DNA from: Gillisella vitis
GTDB taxonomy: Bacteria; Pseudomonadota; Alphaproteobacteria; Rhizobiales; Rhizobiaceae
Direction: 5' to 3'
Length of the DNA stretch: 64,000 nt
Assembly: GCA_009744235.1 (NCBI GenBank)
Contig: WPHV01000008.1
Span: forward strand, 186,001 to 250,000
Below, in pieces: positions 27,924-36,703 of the stretch (positions within the stretch are counted from its first letter, which is position 1; the number at the start of each line of letters is the position of its first letter). The notes beneath the pieces were generated by a model, which was not told the DNA's origin, did no database searches, and saw nothing but the letters and a program-made list of their open reading frames with translations. The position numbers and the translations under genes were made by a program.

Positions 27924-28844
27924 TCAGCTCTCCCTCTCGCGGCTGTTGAGACGCTGGGCGAAATAATCCCCCACGGTGTTCAGCGCATAGACTGTCAGCA
28001 CAATGGCCATCACGGGACCAAGGATCAGCAGCGGAAAGCGGCTCAACAGATCGGTGGAGCTGGCAATCATGCCGCCCCAACTAGGGGCCGGGGCTGGAAT
28101 GCCGTAGCCAAGAAAGCTCAAGGAACCTTCGGTGATGATCAGGCCCGCCATCAGGGTGGGCATGACGGCGGTAAGCGCCGGGACCAGATTGGGCAGAATT
28201 TCCTTCAGCAGAATCCGGCTATCTCTTGCCCCCATGGCGCGGGCGGCGAGAACATAATCCCGGTTGCTCTGGGAAATCACACCCGCTTTGGCAACGCGGG
28301 CATAGGTGCCGATATCGAGAATGCCAAGGGTGAGCATAATCGTCAGCACTGAGGGCCCGGTGGCGGTGACAAAAGCCAGCACCACCAGAATGGACGGCAG
28401 AGCCGACATTGTGTTGGCGTAGAGATCAACCATGCGCTCAAAAATGCCGCGATAGAAGCCTGCGAGCATGCCCAGCAGCAGGCCAGCGGAGACGGAAATA
28501 CAGGTGGAGACGCCGACAATCATCAAGGATGCCCGCGCCCCATAGAGCACGCGCGACAGGATGCTGCGGCCAATATCATCGGTTCCCAGCAACCCATTCA
28601 GTGACCATTCGGGTGGCTGGGAAAAGTCGCCGTAGGGGAATCTGGGGCTGACAAGTCCCGGAATGAAATTGACAAAAATCGCGGTCAGCACCAGCAGGAT
28701 CAGAAAGCCGAGCGCAACCAGCTCAAAGGGGCTTGCGCCCGGCAACCGCAATCTGGCTGACCATGGCATATTGGCTCGCACAATCGCGCTCAGGTCGCTG
28801 TTCTTATCTGCCATTGATGGTGAAGGAGTGCCGGGCGTGCTCAT
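27924..28844 (-). CDS. Peptide-type ABC transporter permease (DppC-like)
   Basis: A 306-residue inner-membrane permease. A first hydrophobic segment lies near residues 45-65 and the periplasmic segment after it contains NGLLGTDDIGRSILSRVLYG, a DppC hallmark. The ATPase-docking loop has AARAMGARDSRILLKEILPN. The start overlaps the DppB-like stop via ATGA. Confidence 0.9.
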   Translation of the reverse strand: MSTPGTPSPSMADKNSDLSAIVRANMPWSARLRLPGASPFELVALGFLILLVLTAIFVNFIPGLVSPRFPYGDFSQPPEWSLNGLLGTDDIGRSILSRVLYGARASLMIVGVSTCISVSAGLLLGMLAGFYRGIFERMVDLYANTMSALPSILVVLAFVTATGPSVLTIMLTLGILDIGTYARVAKAGVISQSNRDYVLAARAMGARDSRILLKEILPNLVPALTAVMPTLMAGLIITEGSLSFLGYGIPAPAPSWGGMIASSTDLLSRFPLLILGPVMAIVLTVYALNTVGDYFAQRLNSRERES

Positions 28845-29803
28845 GTGACATTAACCCGTGGATCAATGATGGCATAGCCGATATCCACCAGCATGAAGAT
28901 GGTGACGAAGACCACGACAGTGAGCGACAAAATCGCCTGCACCAGCGGAATATCGTGGCTTTTGACCGCCGTGAGCACAGTCCAGCCAATGCCCGGTACG
29001 GCAAAATAGCTCTCAACTACGAAGGAACCCGCCAGCATATAGGTGAGCGACAGGCCCATCACGGTAAGAATCTGCGGCATGGATGGGCGCAGCACGTGGC
29101 GAAACAGGATATAGCCAAGCGGCAGGCCCTTGGCCCGCGCCACCTGAATGAAATCCTCCTGAAGGGTGGTGATGAATTCATTGCGGGCGACACGGTAGAG
29201 ATAGGCCGTCTGGTGCAGGCTGAGGCACAGCACTGGAAGGGCCACATACCACAGATTGGCCAGCGGATTTTCAGAGAAATTGACCCAACCCGTTGCAGGC
29301 AGCCAGCGCAGCACGATGGCAAACAGGTAGCTCAACAGCACCACAATCACAAACGTTGGAACGGCCAGCACCACGGAGGCCAAAGAGCGCAAGGCCCGGT
29401 CTGTGAGCTTGCCGGGATGGCTTGCGGTGAACATGGCAAGCGGGATGCCAAGCATGGACACCAGCATGGCAAGGGCTGCGATTTCAAAGGTGACAGCAGC
29501 GCGATCCATCACGACGCGCAGCACCGGCTGCTGGGAAAACAAGGTTTGCCCAAGATCACCGTGAAACAGATCGCCAAGCCATTTCAGATAGCGTTCCCAC
29601 ACAGGCAGGTCATAGCCATAGGTCTGGTTGAGGGCTGCCACCTGTTCAGCCGTGGCATTATCGCCCAATATTAATTGCGCCGGTGATCCCGGTGCAAGGC
29701 TGGACAGGGCTGTCGCACCAAAGGTGACGAGGAGGAAAACCGGAATTCCGGCCAAAAGCCGCGTCGAGATGGCTTTTACATAGGGTATGGCTTGCATGGT
29801 CAC
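28841..29803 (-). CDS. Peptide-type ABC transporter permease (DppB-like)
   Basis: A 320-residue permease. An N-terminal membrane segment (about 12-32), PGSPAQLILG and the docking loop QVARAKGLPLGYILFRHVLR are typical. I take the GTG at 29803 as start because AAGGAGGT lies six bases upstream; the ATG at 29797 is the alternative. It pairs with the DppC-like permease to form the channel. Confidence 0.9.
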   Translation of the reverse strand: MTMQAIPYVKAISTRLLAGIPVFLLVTFGATALSSLAPGSPAQLILGDNATAEQVAALNQTYGYDLPVWERYLKWLGDLFHGDLGQTLFSQQPVLRVVMDRAAVTFEIAALAMLVSMLGIPLAMFTASHPGKLTDRALRSLASVVLAVPTFVIVVLLSYLFAIVLRWLPATGWVNFSENPLANLWYVALPVLCLSLHQTAYLYRVARNEFITTLQEDFIQVARAKGLPLGYILFRHVLRPSMPQILTVMGLSLTYMLAGSFVVESYFAVPGIGWTVLTAVKSHDIPLVQAILSLTVVVFVTIFMLVDIGYAIIDPRVNVT

Positions 29804-29842
29804 GTCGTCACCTCCTTTCAGCGGCTCTGTTTCAACAAACGG

Positions 29843-30775
29843 TCAGATTTTCTTCCACTCTTCCTCGGCGTCCATCCAGCCGATGTCGCGCTCCAGCATC
29901 TGGCGCTGCTCTTGCGTGGAATAGCCGCCCATGGTGTGCTCGTCGGAATAGCGGGTGCTGCGATCAGCAAAAACGCGACGGCCAAAATCCATCATGCCGT
30001 ACATCGAACCCTTCTCGAGATAATGCATGGTGACCATGTTGAAGCCGAGGGCGGCAATATCTTCCAGCTCGACAAAGGCCTTGCCGCCGACCGTTGCCAC
30101 ATCGCCAAACATCTTCCAGCCGGGCAGAGCTTTGGCCACTTTCTGGCATTCTTCCAAGGTGCGCAGGCCATGCACATAGGTCATTTCAGCGCCGAGTTCT
30201 TCAGCGCGCACGCAGCGCTCAATCGCATCATCCAGACCCTTTTCCAGCTTGGATTCGGTGCGGGCAATCACCACACACTCGGTGCCTGCGCAGGCATCAA
30301 GGGCTGCCTTGATCTTGGCCAACCATAATTCTTGCGACACCACGGGATGATCGACATTGCCATCCACCTTACCCGCAAGCGTCGCGGCTTCCATGGCGCG
30401 GCCAAAGCGGGCATAGCCGCGCTCATTGGGGGTATCTTCCAGCAGAATGGCGGCGGCTCCGGCCTTTGCCAGCCTGCGGCATGTCCGGTAAGCCTGCGCG
30501 ACATCGCCAAAGCAATCATCGGCATCAATGATCAGCGGCAGGGGTGAATAATCAGCGATACGGTCGGTGGCCCAGATCAGTTCTTCCTGATTGTGCAGCC
30601 CCATGTCGGGAACACCAGACATGCTGAAACCCAGCGATGCACCACTGAGCAGAATGGCCTTGAACCCTGCCATTTCTGCCGCCTTGGCCGAATAGCAATC
30701 CCAAACGCAGGGGGTGAAAACCTGCTCTTTGGAGAAGAGCTCGCGAAATGTGGTTCTGGGCCGTTTATCAAACAT
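29843..30775 (-). CDS. PEP mutase/isocitrate lyase-family lyase (first copy)
   Basis: A 310-residue TIM-barrel protein of the PEPM/ICL superfamily, whose members cleave or hydrolyse C-C bonds of 2-oxo or hydroxy acids (for example 2-methylisocitrate lyase, oxaloacetate decarboxylase). Metal-binding DADDCFGD (usually DADTGYG) and LLEDTPNE with the conserved ED are present. The Cys-containing KKCGH signature of true isocitrate lyase is not, so isocitrate itself is unlikely. It lies between a peptide-type binding protein and its permeases in one operon, suggesting that it processes the imported acid. Confidence 0.8.
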   Translation of the reverse strand: MFDKRPRTTFRELFSKEQVFTPCVWDCYSAKAAEMAGFKAILLSGASLGFSMSGVPDMGLHNQEELIWATDRIADYSPLPLIIDADDCFGDVAQAYRTCRRLAKAGAAAILLEDTPNERGYARFGRAMEAATLAGKVDGNVDHPVVSQELWLAKIKAALDACAGTECVVIARTESKLEKGLDDAIERCVRAEELGAEMTYVHGLRTLEECQKVAKALPGWKMFGDVATVGGKAFVELEDIAALGFNMVTMHYLEKGSMYGMMDFGRRVFADRSTRYSDEHTMGGYSTQEQRQMLERDIGWMDAEEEWKKI

Positions 30776-30838
30776 GGATCAACACCTTGAGGAGGAAATT
30801 GGCGAACCGAACGTGCGGTTCGCCGATAGGGGAGTGTG

Positions 30839-32464
30839 TTACTTTGAGGCGTTTGACGCGCAGGCGTCTTTGCAGACGTAGAGATATTGTTTTTGCAAAA
30901 TGCCGCCGTTGGAAGGCACGATGCCGCCTGTGGTATCGCGCAGCAGCAGGAAGCGGGTCTCAGCACCGAAAATGTAAAGCGGAAGGTCTGTGGCAACCCG
31001 CTTTTGCACCTTGGCATAGGCAGCCTTTACCGCAGCCGCGTCCATGGTGGCGTTGGCTTCTGCCAGCTCTTTATCCATGTCCGTGCTGTTGTATTTGCCC
31101 CAATTATCATTGCCGTTTGAGCTCAGGAGGTTGGAAATGATCGGTTCCGCACCATTGGCCACCAGAACGCCGCCATCGACACAGAAATCGAAATTCATTT
31201 GCCCCTTGCAGGTCGGGCTGAGCATGGCCTGATCAACCAGCTGAAGCGTGACCGTTACATTCTCATAAGCACTCAAAGCCTGTTGCAGGTAAGAGGCAAG
31301 ACGCTTCAAGTCCGAGTTGGAATAAGTCACAAGCTTGATATTGAATGGTTTTCCATCCTTGGCGAGCTGGTCGAACAATTCCTGAGCGTGTTTGGGATTG
31401 TAGGTTGGAAGCTTATAGGTCGGATCATAGAAAGGTGACGACTTGGTGAAATAATTGGTCGGAATGTCGTAACCACTGACCTGCGTATAGGCCTGCATCA
31501 GCTTTGATGGATTGATGGCCTCATAGAAAGCCTCCCGCGCCCGATGATCGGTGAAAGAACCGCTCTTCTGGTTAAAGTAGGCGCGATAAAGACCCGGGAT
31601 CGGGATTTCATGGGTGGTAACGCCTGCGGCCTTGGCGTTTGATCCGAACTGATAGGGATAGCCCGCCATCATTGTCGCGCCACCCTGTACCACGGTGGCG
31701 ATGCGGCTGTTGGTTTCAGGAATAATGGCAAATTTCAACGTGTCGAGGTAGGGGCGCGGCTGATCCCAATATTGCGGGTTGCGCTTCATGGTCATTGAAA
31801 CGCCTTGGTTCCAGCTATCCAGCACAAAGGCACCGGCACCAACCGGCTTGATATCGGTTTTGGTCTTGGCGGCTTTCAGCGCTTGCGGCGAGGCGATAAA
31901 CGGAGCCAGCTGCGCCAGCGAAGAGCCAAAATTGCGATCCGGCTTGGGCAGTGTGATCTCAATGGTCAAAGGATCAACAATCTTCACGCCGCCAATCCAG
32001 GAGGCAACAAAGCCTTGCGAGGGAGACAGGGTGTCGGGGCTGGCCTGACGTTCCCAGTTGAATTTCACCGCCTCGGCATCGTAAGAGCCGCCATCGGTAA
32101 ACTTCACGCCATCGCGCAGTGTCAGCGTCCAGACTTTGGCATCCGTGCTGGTCAGGCTATTGGCCATGCCACCCTGCACCTTGCCATCCACATCGACATA
32201 GACGAGAAAGCCATAGATGGCATCGAGCATATCCATAGGGCCGCCCGGATAGGTGCCGCCAATAATGGCCGGGTCCCAGCTCTTGATGTCCGAACCATTG
32301 ATAATGGTCATTTCGCCACCCTTGACGGGTTGCTCTTCGGCGACGGCTGATTGGGCGTTGAAGCCGTAAATTGCAGCACTTGCCACAAGCAAGGCCAGCG
32401 TAACAGCAACAGAGCGCACCGATTTTGATGCGACGTCTTCACAATGTTTCAATACATTAGCCAT
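30839..32464 (-). CDS. Peptide-type ABC transporter substrate-binding protein (SBP_bac_5)
   Basis: Periplasmic binding protein of 541 residues in the Opp/Dpp family. A signal peptide is visible (RSVAVTLALLVASAAIYGF then an Ala-rich cut near SAVA). WTLTLRDGVKFTDGG and DTLKFAIIPETN are family features. The start at 32464 follows GGAGAAAAC; the frame runs open to 32560 but has no site there. It probably binds the compound handled by the lyase and hydrolases of the operon. Many such proteins bind non-peptide acids, so peptide uptake is not assumed. Confidence 0.88.
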   Translation of the reverse strand: MANVLKHCEDVASKSVRSVAVTLALLVASAAIYGFNAQSAVAEEQPVKGGEMTIINGSDIKSWDPAIIGGTYPGGPMDMLDAIYGFLVYVDVDGKVQGGMANSLTSTDAKVWTLTLRDGVKFTDGGSYDAEAVKFNWERQASPDTLSPSQGFVASWIGGVKIVDPLTIEITLPKPDRNFGSSLAQLAPFIASPQALKAAKTKTDIKPVGAGAFVLDSWNQGVSMTMKRNPQYWDQPRPYLDTLKFAIIPETNSRIATVVQGGATMMAGYPYQFGSNAKAAGVTTHEIPIPGLYRAYFNQKSGSFTDHRAREAFYEAINPSKLMQAYTQVSGYDIPTNYFTKSSPFYDPTYKLPTYNPKHAQELFDQLAKDGKPFNIKLVTYSNSDLKRLASYLQQALSAYENVTVTLQLVDQAMLSPTCKGQMNFDFCVDGGVLVANGAEPIISNLLSSNGNDNWGKYNSTDMDKELAEANATMDAAAVKAAYAKVQKRVATDLPLYIFGAETRFLLLRDTTGGIVPSNGGILQKQYLYVCKDACASNASK

Positions 32465-32572
32465 GGTTTTCTCCGTTTTACGGCAGTTCATACGAACCAC
32501 CGCAGTTCCCCTTGTTTTTTGAACGGCGAAAAACATCTGCCCCAAAAGCGTTGGGGCCAATGTTTCAATGGA

Positions 32573-33148
32573 TCAAGTATCACCCTCCTGCTTCCAGCGA
32601 CGAACGGACGGGTGGTCAATGTCAAACAGATCAAGTGCCCGGCCAACGGTCTGGCTGACAAGATCAGCCAGTGTTTTGGGCTGGGTGTAGAAGCCCGGTA
32701 CCGGCGGCATAATGATTGCCCCATTGCGTGTCGCCTGATCCATCAGTGCGATATGACCGGCATGCAAGGGCGTCTCGCGCACCATCAACACAACGCGCCG
32801 CCTTTCTTTGAGGCAGACATCTGCGGCACGGGTAATCAGATCATCGTTGTAGCAATGGGCAATGCTGCTGAGGGTCTTGATCGAGCACGGTGCCACCAGC
32901 ATGCCATGCGCCCGAAACGAGCCCGATGCGATAGAGGCTCCAATATCCTTGTGGCTGTGAACGACATCCGCCAGTTGACGGATCTGGTCAGCGCTCTCCA
33001 CCGCCTCTTCTTCAATCGCCGTGCGCAGCCCTGCGGGCGAGACAATCAAATGGCTCTCAATGCCATCGATGTCGCGCAGCATCTCCAAAGCGCGAACCCC
33101 ATAGCAGGCACCGGATGCTCCGGTTATCGCGATGATCAGGCGTTTCAA
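32573..33148 (-). CDS. UbiX-family flavin prenyltransferase
   Basis: A 191-residue enzyme that attaches dimethylallyl to FMN to make the prenyl-FMN cofactor of UbiD enzymes. IAITGASGACYGVRALE at the N-terminus, VVLMVRETPLHAGHI and PPVPGFYTQPKTLADLV at the C-terminus are the typical strands. Its start overlaps the UbiD stop by four bases, so it evidently matures this local decarboxylase rather than serving ubiquinone synthesis. Confidence 0.92.
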   Translation of the reverse strand: MKRLIIAITGASGACYGVRALEMLRDIDGIESHLIVSPAGLRTAIEEEAVESADQIRQLADVVHSHKDIGASIASGSFRAHGMLVAPCSIKTLSSIAHCYNDDLITRAADVCLKERRRVVLMVRETPLHAGHIALMDQATRNGAIIMPPVPGFYTQPKTLADLVSQTVGRALDLFDIDHPSVRRWKQEGDT

Positions 33149-34578
33149 GCCACATACTCCGGCTTGATCGCCGCGATAACACGGCTCATGCGCTCATAAG
33201 ACGCTTGCGGCGGCAATGCCTTGTCATAGCCTTCCTTGCGGTCTCCGGCTTTGCAGGTGGCATCATAGCCAATCTTGGCCACCATGCCTGCCTCTTCCTG
33301 CGGCTCGGAACGATCAGCAGGCATGCCCGGAATGATCAGAATATCCCGATCCACCCGCATGCGCGTCGATTTTGCCAGTTCAACAGCGTTGATGTCCCAT
33401 GGATCAACATCGCAATCCACAATCGTCACCGATTTTACAATGGAAACGGCACCCCAGCAGATGGCCATAGCGCGGCGGGCTTGCCCGGGCCGAGGCTTGT
33501 CGATCTGCACCACAACATTGGTGCGGCCACAGCCAGACGCCGTCACCGCCACTTCACCAATATTCATGATCACACGGGCAAGTTGAGCCTTGAGGCTGAC
33601 GGCGATGGGAACGGCGGCAATATAGATGTGCTCGGCATGATAACCGGGCAAAATCACCTGAAACATTGCATCCTTGCGGGCTGACATGCTCTCAAACGTT
33701 GCCAGCACGCCGCTGCCATAATCCTCGTACATGCCGTGATATTCCGAGACCAGACCCTCGACAATCGGCGTATTGGCATGGATATGCCCTTCAATCACAA
33801 TCTCGGCCTCGGCGGGCACAAGAATATCACTGTTGCGGCAGCGGGCCATGCGCACAGGCTCGCCCAAGAGTGCGCCGGCGCAGTGCATCTCGTCGTCACC
33901 AAGGCCCAGATAGAGGCAGGCGGCCAGCTGGATGGCCGGATGCGCGCCCAGAACAACCGCAAACGGCAAGGCTTCACCCTTGTCCGCAGCCTTGCGCGCC
34001 ATGATGGCCAGATGATGGTTCGGCGCAATACCAATCAGCGCTTCAGTCGGACTCAGAATTTTCAGGCGTGCGTAAGAGGCATTGCCAAGGCCCGTTTCAG
34101 GATCGCGGGCAATCATCATACCCGCGCTGATATAGGGGCCGGTTTCCTTGTCGAAAAACGTAGGGACCGGGAGATGTGCCAGCACGCCCTCTTCAAAACA
34201 TTGCTGCTGAACCGGGGCATTCTCGACTATTACCGGCGCAACCGGCTTTTGCACCGACGCCAGCAAGGTAGACTGGATCGATGCGCGTGGAACATTCAGC
34301 GCCAAAGCAATACGATCAAGGCTTGAAAGAAGGTTGCCGAACGCCGGAAACGCTGATCCCTTCACCTTGTTGATGCGCACCGCATGCGTCTCATGGGTCA
34401 GCGACAATAGGGCTGAAAGGTCATAAACAGGATCGATTTCTTCATCGACAATGAGCAACTCGCCCTGCTTTTGCAACGCAGCCATCATGGCCCGGCATGA
34501 TTGGTCGCTCACACCTTCATACGGTTTGTTTTCTGGCTGGCAGATGTTTGGACGAGCATTGTGTGCCACGGGAACCAC
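33145..34578 (-). CDS. UbiD-family prenyl-FMN decarboxylase
   Basis: A 477-residue non-oxidative decarboxylase (or carboxylase) that needs prenyl-FMN and Mn. The family segments EIVIEGHIHANTPIVEG, VSEYHGMYEDYG and FQVILPGYHAEHIYI are present, and the Glu-x4-type active-site region is recognisable. It opens the long minus-strand transcription unit and is divergent from the tandem LysR protein across 248 bases. A GTG start at 34578 is used; no strong ribosome site is visible. Substrates of the family are unsaturated or aromatic acids; here it may act on an unsaturated acid such as a lyase product, which is a guess. Confidence 0.9.
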   Translation of the reverse strand: MVPVAHNARPNICQPENKPYEGVSDQSCRAMMAALQKQGELLIVDEEIDPVYDLSALLSLTHETHAVRINKVKGSAFPAFGNLLSSLDRIALALNVPRASIQSTLLASVQKPVAPVIVENAPVQQQCFEEGVLAHLPVPTFFDKETGPYISAGMMIARDPETGLGNASYARLKILSPTEALIGIAPNHHLAIMARKAADKGEALPFAVVLGAHPAIQLAACLYLGLGDDEMHCAGALLGEPVRMARCRNSDILVPAEAEIVIEGHIHANTPIVEGLVSEYHGMYEDYGSGVLATFESMSARKDAMFQVILPGYHAEHIYIAAVPIAVSLKAQLARVIMNIGEVAVTASGCGRTNVVVQIDKPRPGQARRAMAICWGAVSIVKSVTIVDCDVDPWDINAVELAKSTRMRVDRDILIIPGMPADRSEPQEEAGMVAKIGYDATCKAGDRKEGYDKALPPQASYERMSRVIAAIKPEYVA

Positions 34579-34826
34579 TTTCGGAGAACAGTGAAATGCC
34601 CGTGAACTATGGGGTTGAGTTCATACGTTGTATACCTGCACTCACTTTAACTGGCCCATCGGAAAAATAGAATTGCACGTTTGGCGACAAGAGCAACAAG
34701 GCATCCCAAGCAGAATAGGCATGTATTCCCGCTAGGATTGAAACAATGTGAAATTTGCCCAACGTTCTCTCGGAAATCGTTGATACGTCACTTGAGAGCC
34801 ACGCAGCGTAACCCTATGCTCGGCGA

Positions 34827-36683
34827 ATGGACCATTACGGCATTGAACTCAAGCCTCTCGCGAAATTCGTTCTGGCGTGCCAGAATCCCAGCATTTCCAA
34901 TTCGTCCCGCGCGCTTGGAATAGCTCCATCCGTTTTGAGCGCTGCTTTACACGGCTTGGAAGATCGCCTGCATATGAAGCTTTTCGAGCGCAAAGGGCGC
35001 TACCTCGCCCTTTTGCCATCAGCCTTCTGGCTTTATCGAAATGCGGCAGTGCTTCTGCATCTGGAGGAATTTTCAAGACGCAGTCTGGCTATCCATGCAA
35101 ACCGGATGGAAAAGCTGTCCGTTCGGATAGACCTGAATTTTTCCATCGGCAGAATGACGAAGGCGGTGAGCTGCGCCATTCAGCAAATGGGCCTACAACA
35201 CCCCGAGACCTTTATAGCCTGCCAGTTTCTCGACACAGCCAGTGCAGCAAGCGGTGGCTTCATCAGAGAATCGATGGATCACATTCCAGCCGAACATTGC
35301 GCCACGATTGAGATCGGCTGCCATAGTGAGCACTCTTTCCGGGAAGAGCCTGGGACTGAATTGTTGTATCGCGACCCGTGGATAGCCGTCAGCGCCACGG
35401 ATCCGGTGACAGATATTAAAGCCGATGCGGATATTCTAGCCGTTGTCAGGATGAGCGCGCATCAGATGCAGGTCGTTGCCCATTATGCGGATCAGCATGG
35501 TTTATCCGCGCGGCTGAAATTCGTTGATGCCGGACCGGCAGAACTTGGGCGTCTTCTCTCGGATTTTCCCCATATGCGGTTTTTGTTGCCCTCCAGCATG
35601 GTGGCCAATCGGCTGGGAATCAGCCGCATTTATCGCGAATCTCTGGTGCCGCCTCTGGTGTCTATGGTGCGTGTCGGCACAAGCGGCGCATTGGAGACAA
35701 AAGCACGACGTTTTATAGGGCTGCTGCGGGAAAATATGGAAGGCGAAGAGCAAAATGTTGTATTTGATCCGCAACTGACGGCGCGCCAGATGCATTATTT
35801 CAATCTTGTCCACCGCTGCGGCGGCATTTCAGCGGCAGCGCGGGTGGCTAATCTCGCCCAGTCTTCGGTGTCAGCACAGCTTCATTCTATGGAAGCTGTT
35901 CTGGGAACACCTCTCTTTGAGCGCAGCAAGGAGGGTGCCACACCCACCGATGCAGGCATTCATCTTTGGCCCCTGATGGCAGAGGTAGAAAAGCGGCAGG
36001 ATCGGCTGTCGCGGCAATCCGGCGATATTGCAGCCCATACCCAGCACCGCGTCTCGATTGGCATGTTGCCCAGCTCCGGCCACGATAGCGCCTTGACCGA
36101 AAAGATTGCTGAAGCGCTGACAACCATCAGCATTCAGCATCCCTCGCTGAAAATGGAAATCACGGAAGCATCAAACACGGTCCTTCATGACAAAGTTCGT
36201 TCTGGTGAGCTGAATCTTGCTATTGTCGGGGTGGTGCAGCCGCAGTTTCCACGCGTGCTGCTTGGCCCCAGCGAGCCATTGTCGGTGGTTGCCAATCCGC
36301 GATTTAGTTTTGGCGGGCGCGGTGAGATCAGTCTGGCCGAAGTTTGCGAACTGCCGCTTGTGCTGGGCGCGCGCCATCTCAGCATTCACCAGAGTTTTGC
36401 TGCCGCCACCCACGCACGTAATCTGGAGCCGCATTCCAAGATCGAAGTCGGCTCTCTTGCACTGGCCATCGCCATGGTTCGCCGCGCCAGCCTCTGCACG
36501 ATTCTGCCGGCCTCTTCGGTTCAAAAAGACCTCGAAACCGGGCGTTTGGTGGCGGTGAAGATCAATCAGGAGGAAATCTCCGGCACGCTCTCCATCATTT
36601 TTTCCGCTGATCGGGAGCTGTCCGGCGCTGAGCGCGCCGTGATGAAAACGTTGGTGGATGTGTTTGGCAAGAAACTACATTGA
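34827..36683 (+). CDS. Tandem double LysR-type regulator (HTH-effector-HTH-effector)
   Basis: A single 618-residue frame carrying two LysR modules. Module 1: HTH about 7-65 (ISNSSRALGIAPSVLSAALH) and an effector domain about 95-300. Module 2: HTH about 315-375 (GISAAARVANLAQSSVSAQL) and a second effector domain about 400-610 (RVSIGMLPSSGHDSALTEKI). Typical LysR proteins are about 300 residues and dimerise, so here a dimer could be intramolecular. No internal stop or frameshift is seen, and the linker is short. It is divergent from the UbiD operon and convergent with the aminotransferase, an ideal place to control both catabolic arms. Ligand unknown. Confidence 0.88.
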   Translation: MDHYGIELKPLAKFVLACQNPSISNSSRALGIAPSVLSAALHGLEDRLHMKLFERKGRYLALLPSAFWLYRNAAVLLHLEEFSRRSLAIHANRMEKLSVRIDLNFSIGRMTKAVSCAIQQMGLQHPETFIACQFLDTASAASGGFIRESMDHIPAEHCATIEIGCHSEHSFREEPGTELLYRDPWIAVSATDPVTDIKADADILAVVRMSAHQMQVVAHYADQHGLSARLKFVDAGPAELGRLLSDFPHMRFLLPSSMVANRLGISRIYRESLVPPLVSMVRVGTSGALETKARRFIGLLRENMEGEEQNVVFDPQLTARQMHYFNLVHRCGGISAAARVANLAQSSVSAQLHSMEAVLGTPLFERSKEGATPTDAGIHLWPLMAEVEKRQDRLSRQSGDIAAHTQHRVSIGMLPSSGHDSALTEKIAEALTTISIQHPSLKMEITEASNTVLHDKVRSGELNLAIVGVVQPQFPRVLLGPSEPLSVVANPRFSFGGRGEISLAEVCELPLVLGARHLSIHQSFAAATHARNLEPHSKIEVGSLALAIAMVRRASLCTILPASSVQKDLETGRLVAVKINQEEISGTLSIIFSADRELSGAERAVMKTLVDVFGKKLH

Positions 36684-36703
36684 GGGCCTATGCGCCATGC
36701 ATT

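Noticed and set aside
29843..30775. Calling the lyase isocitrate lyase or methylisocitrate lyase
   Set aside because: The KKCGH catalytic motif is missing and context does not show a glyoxylate or methylcitrate cycle.
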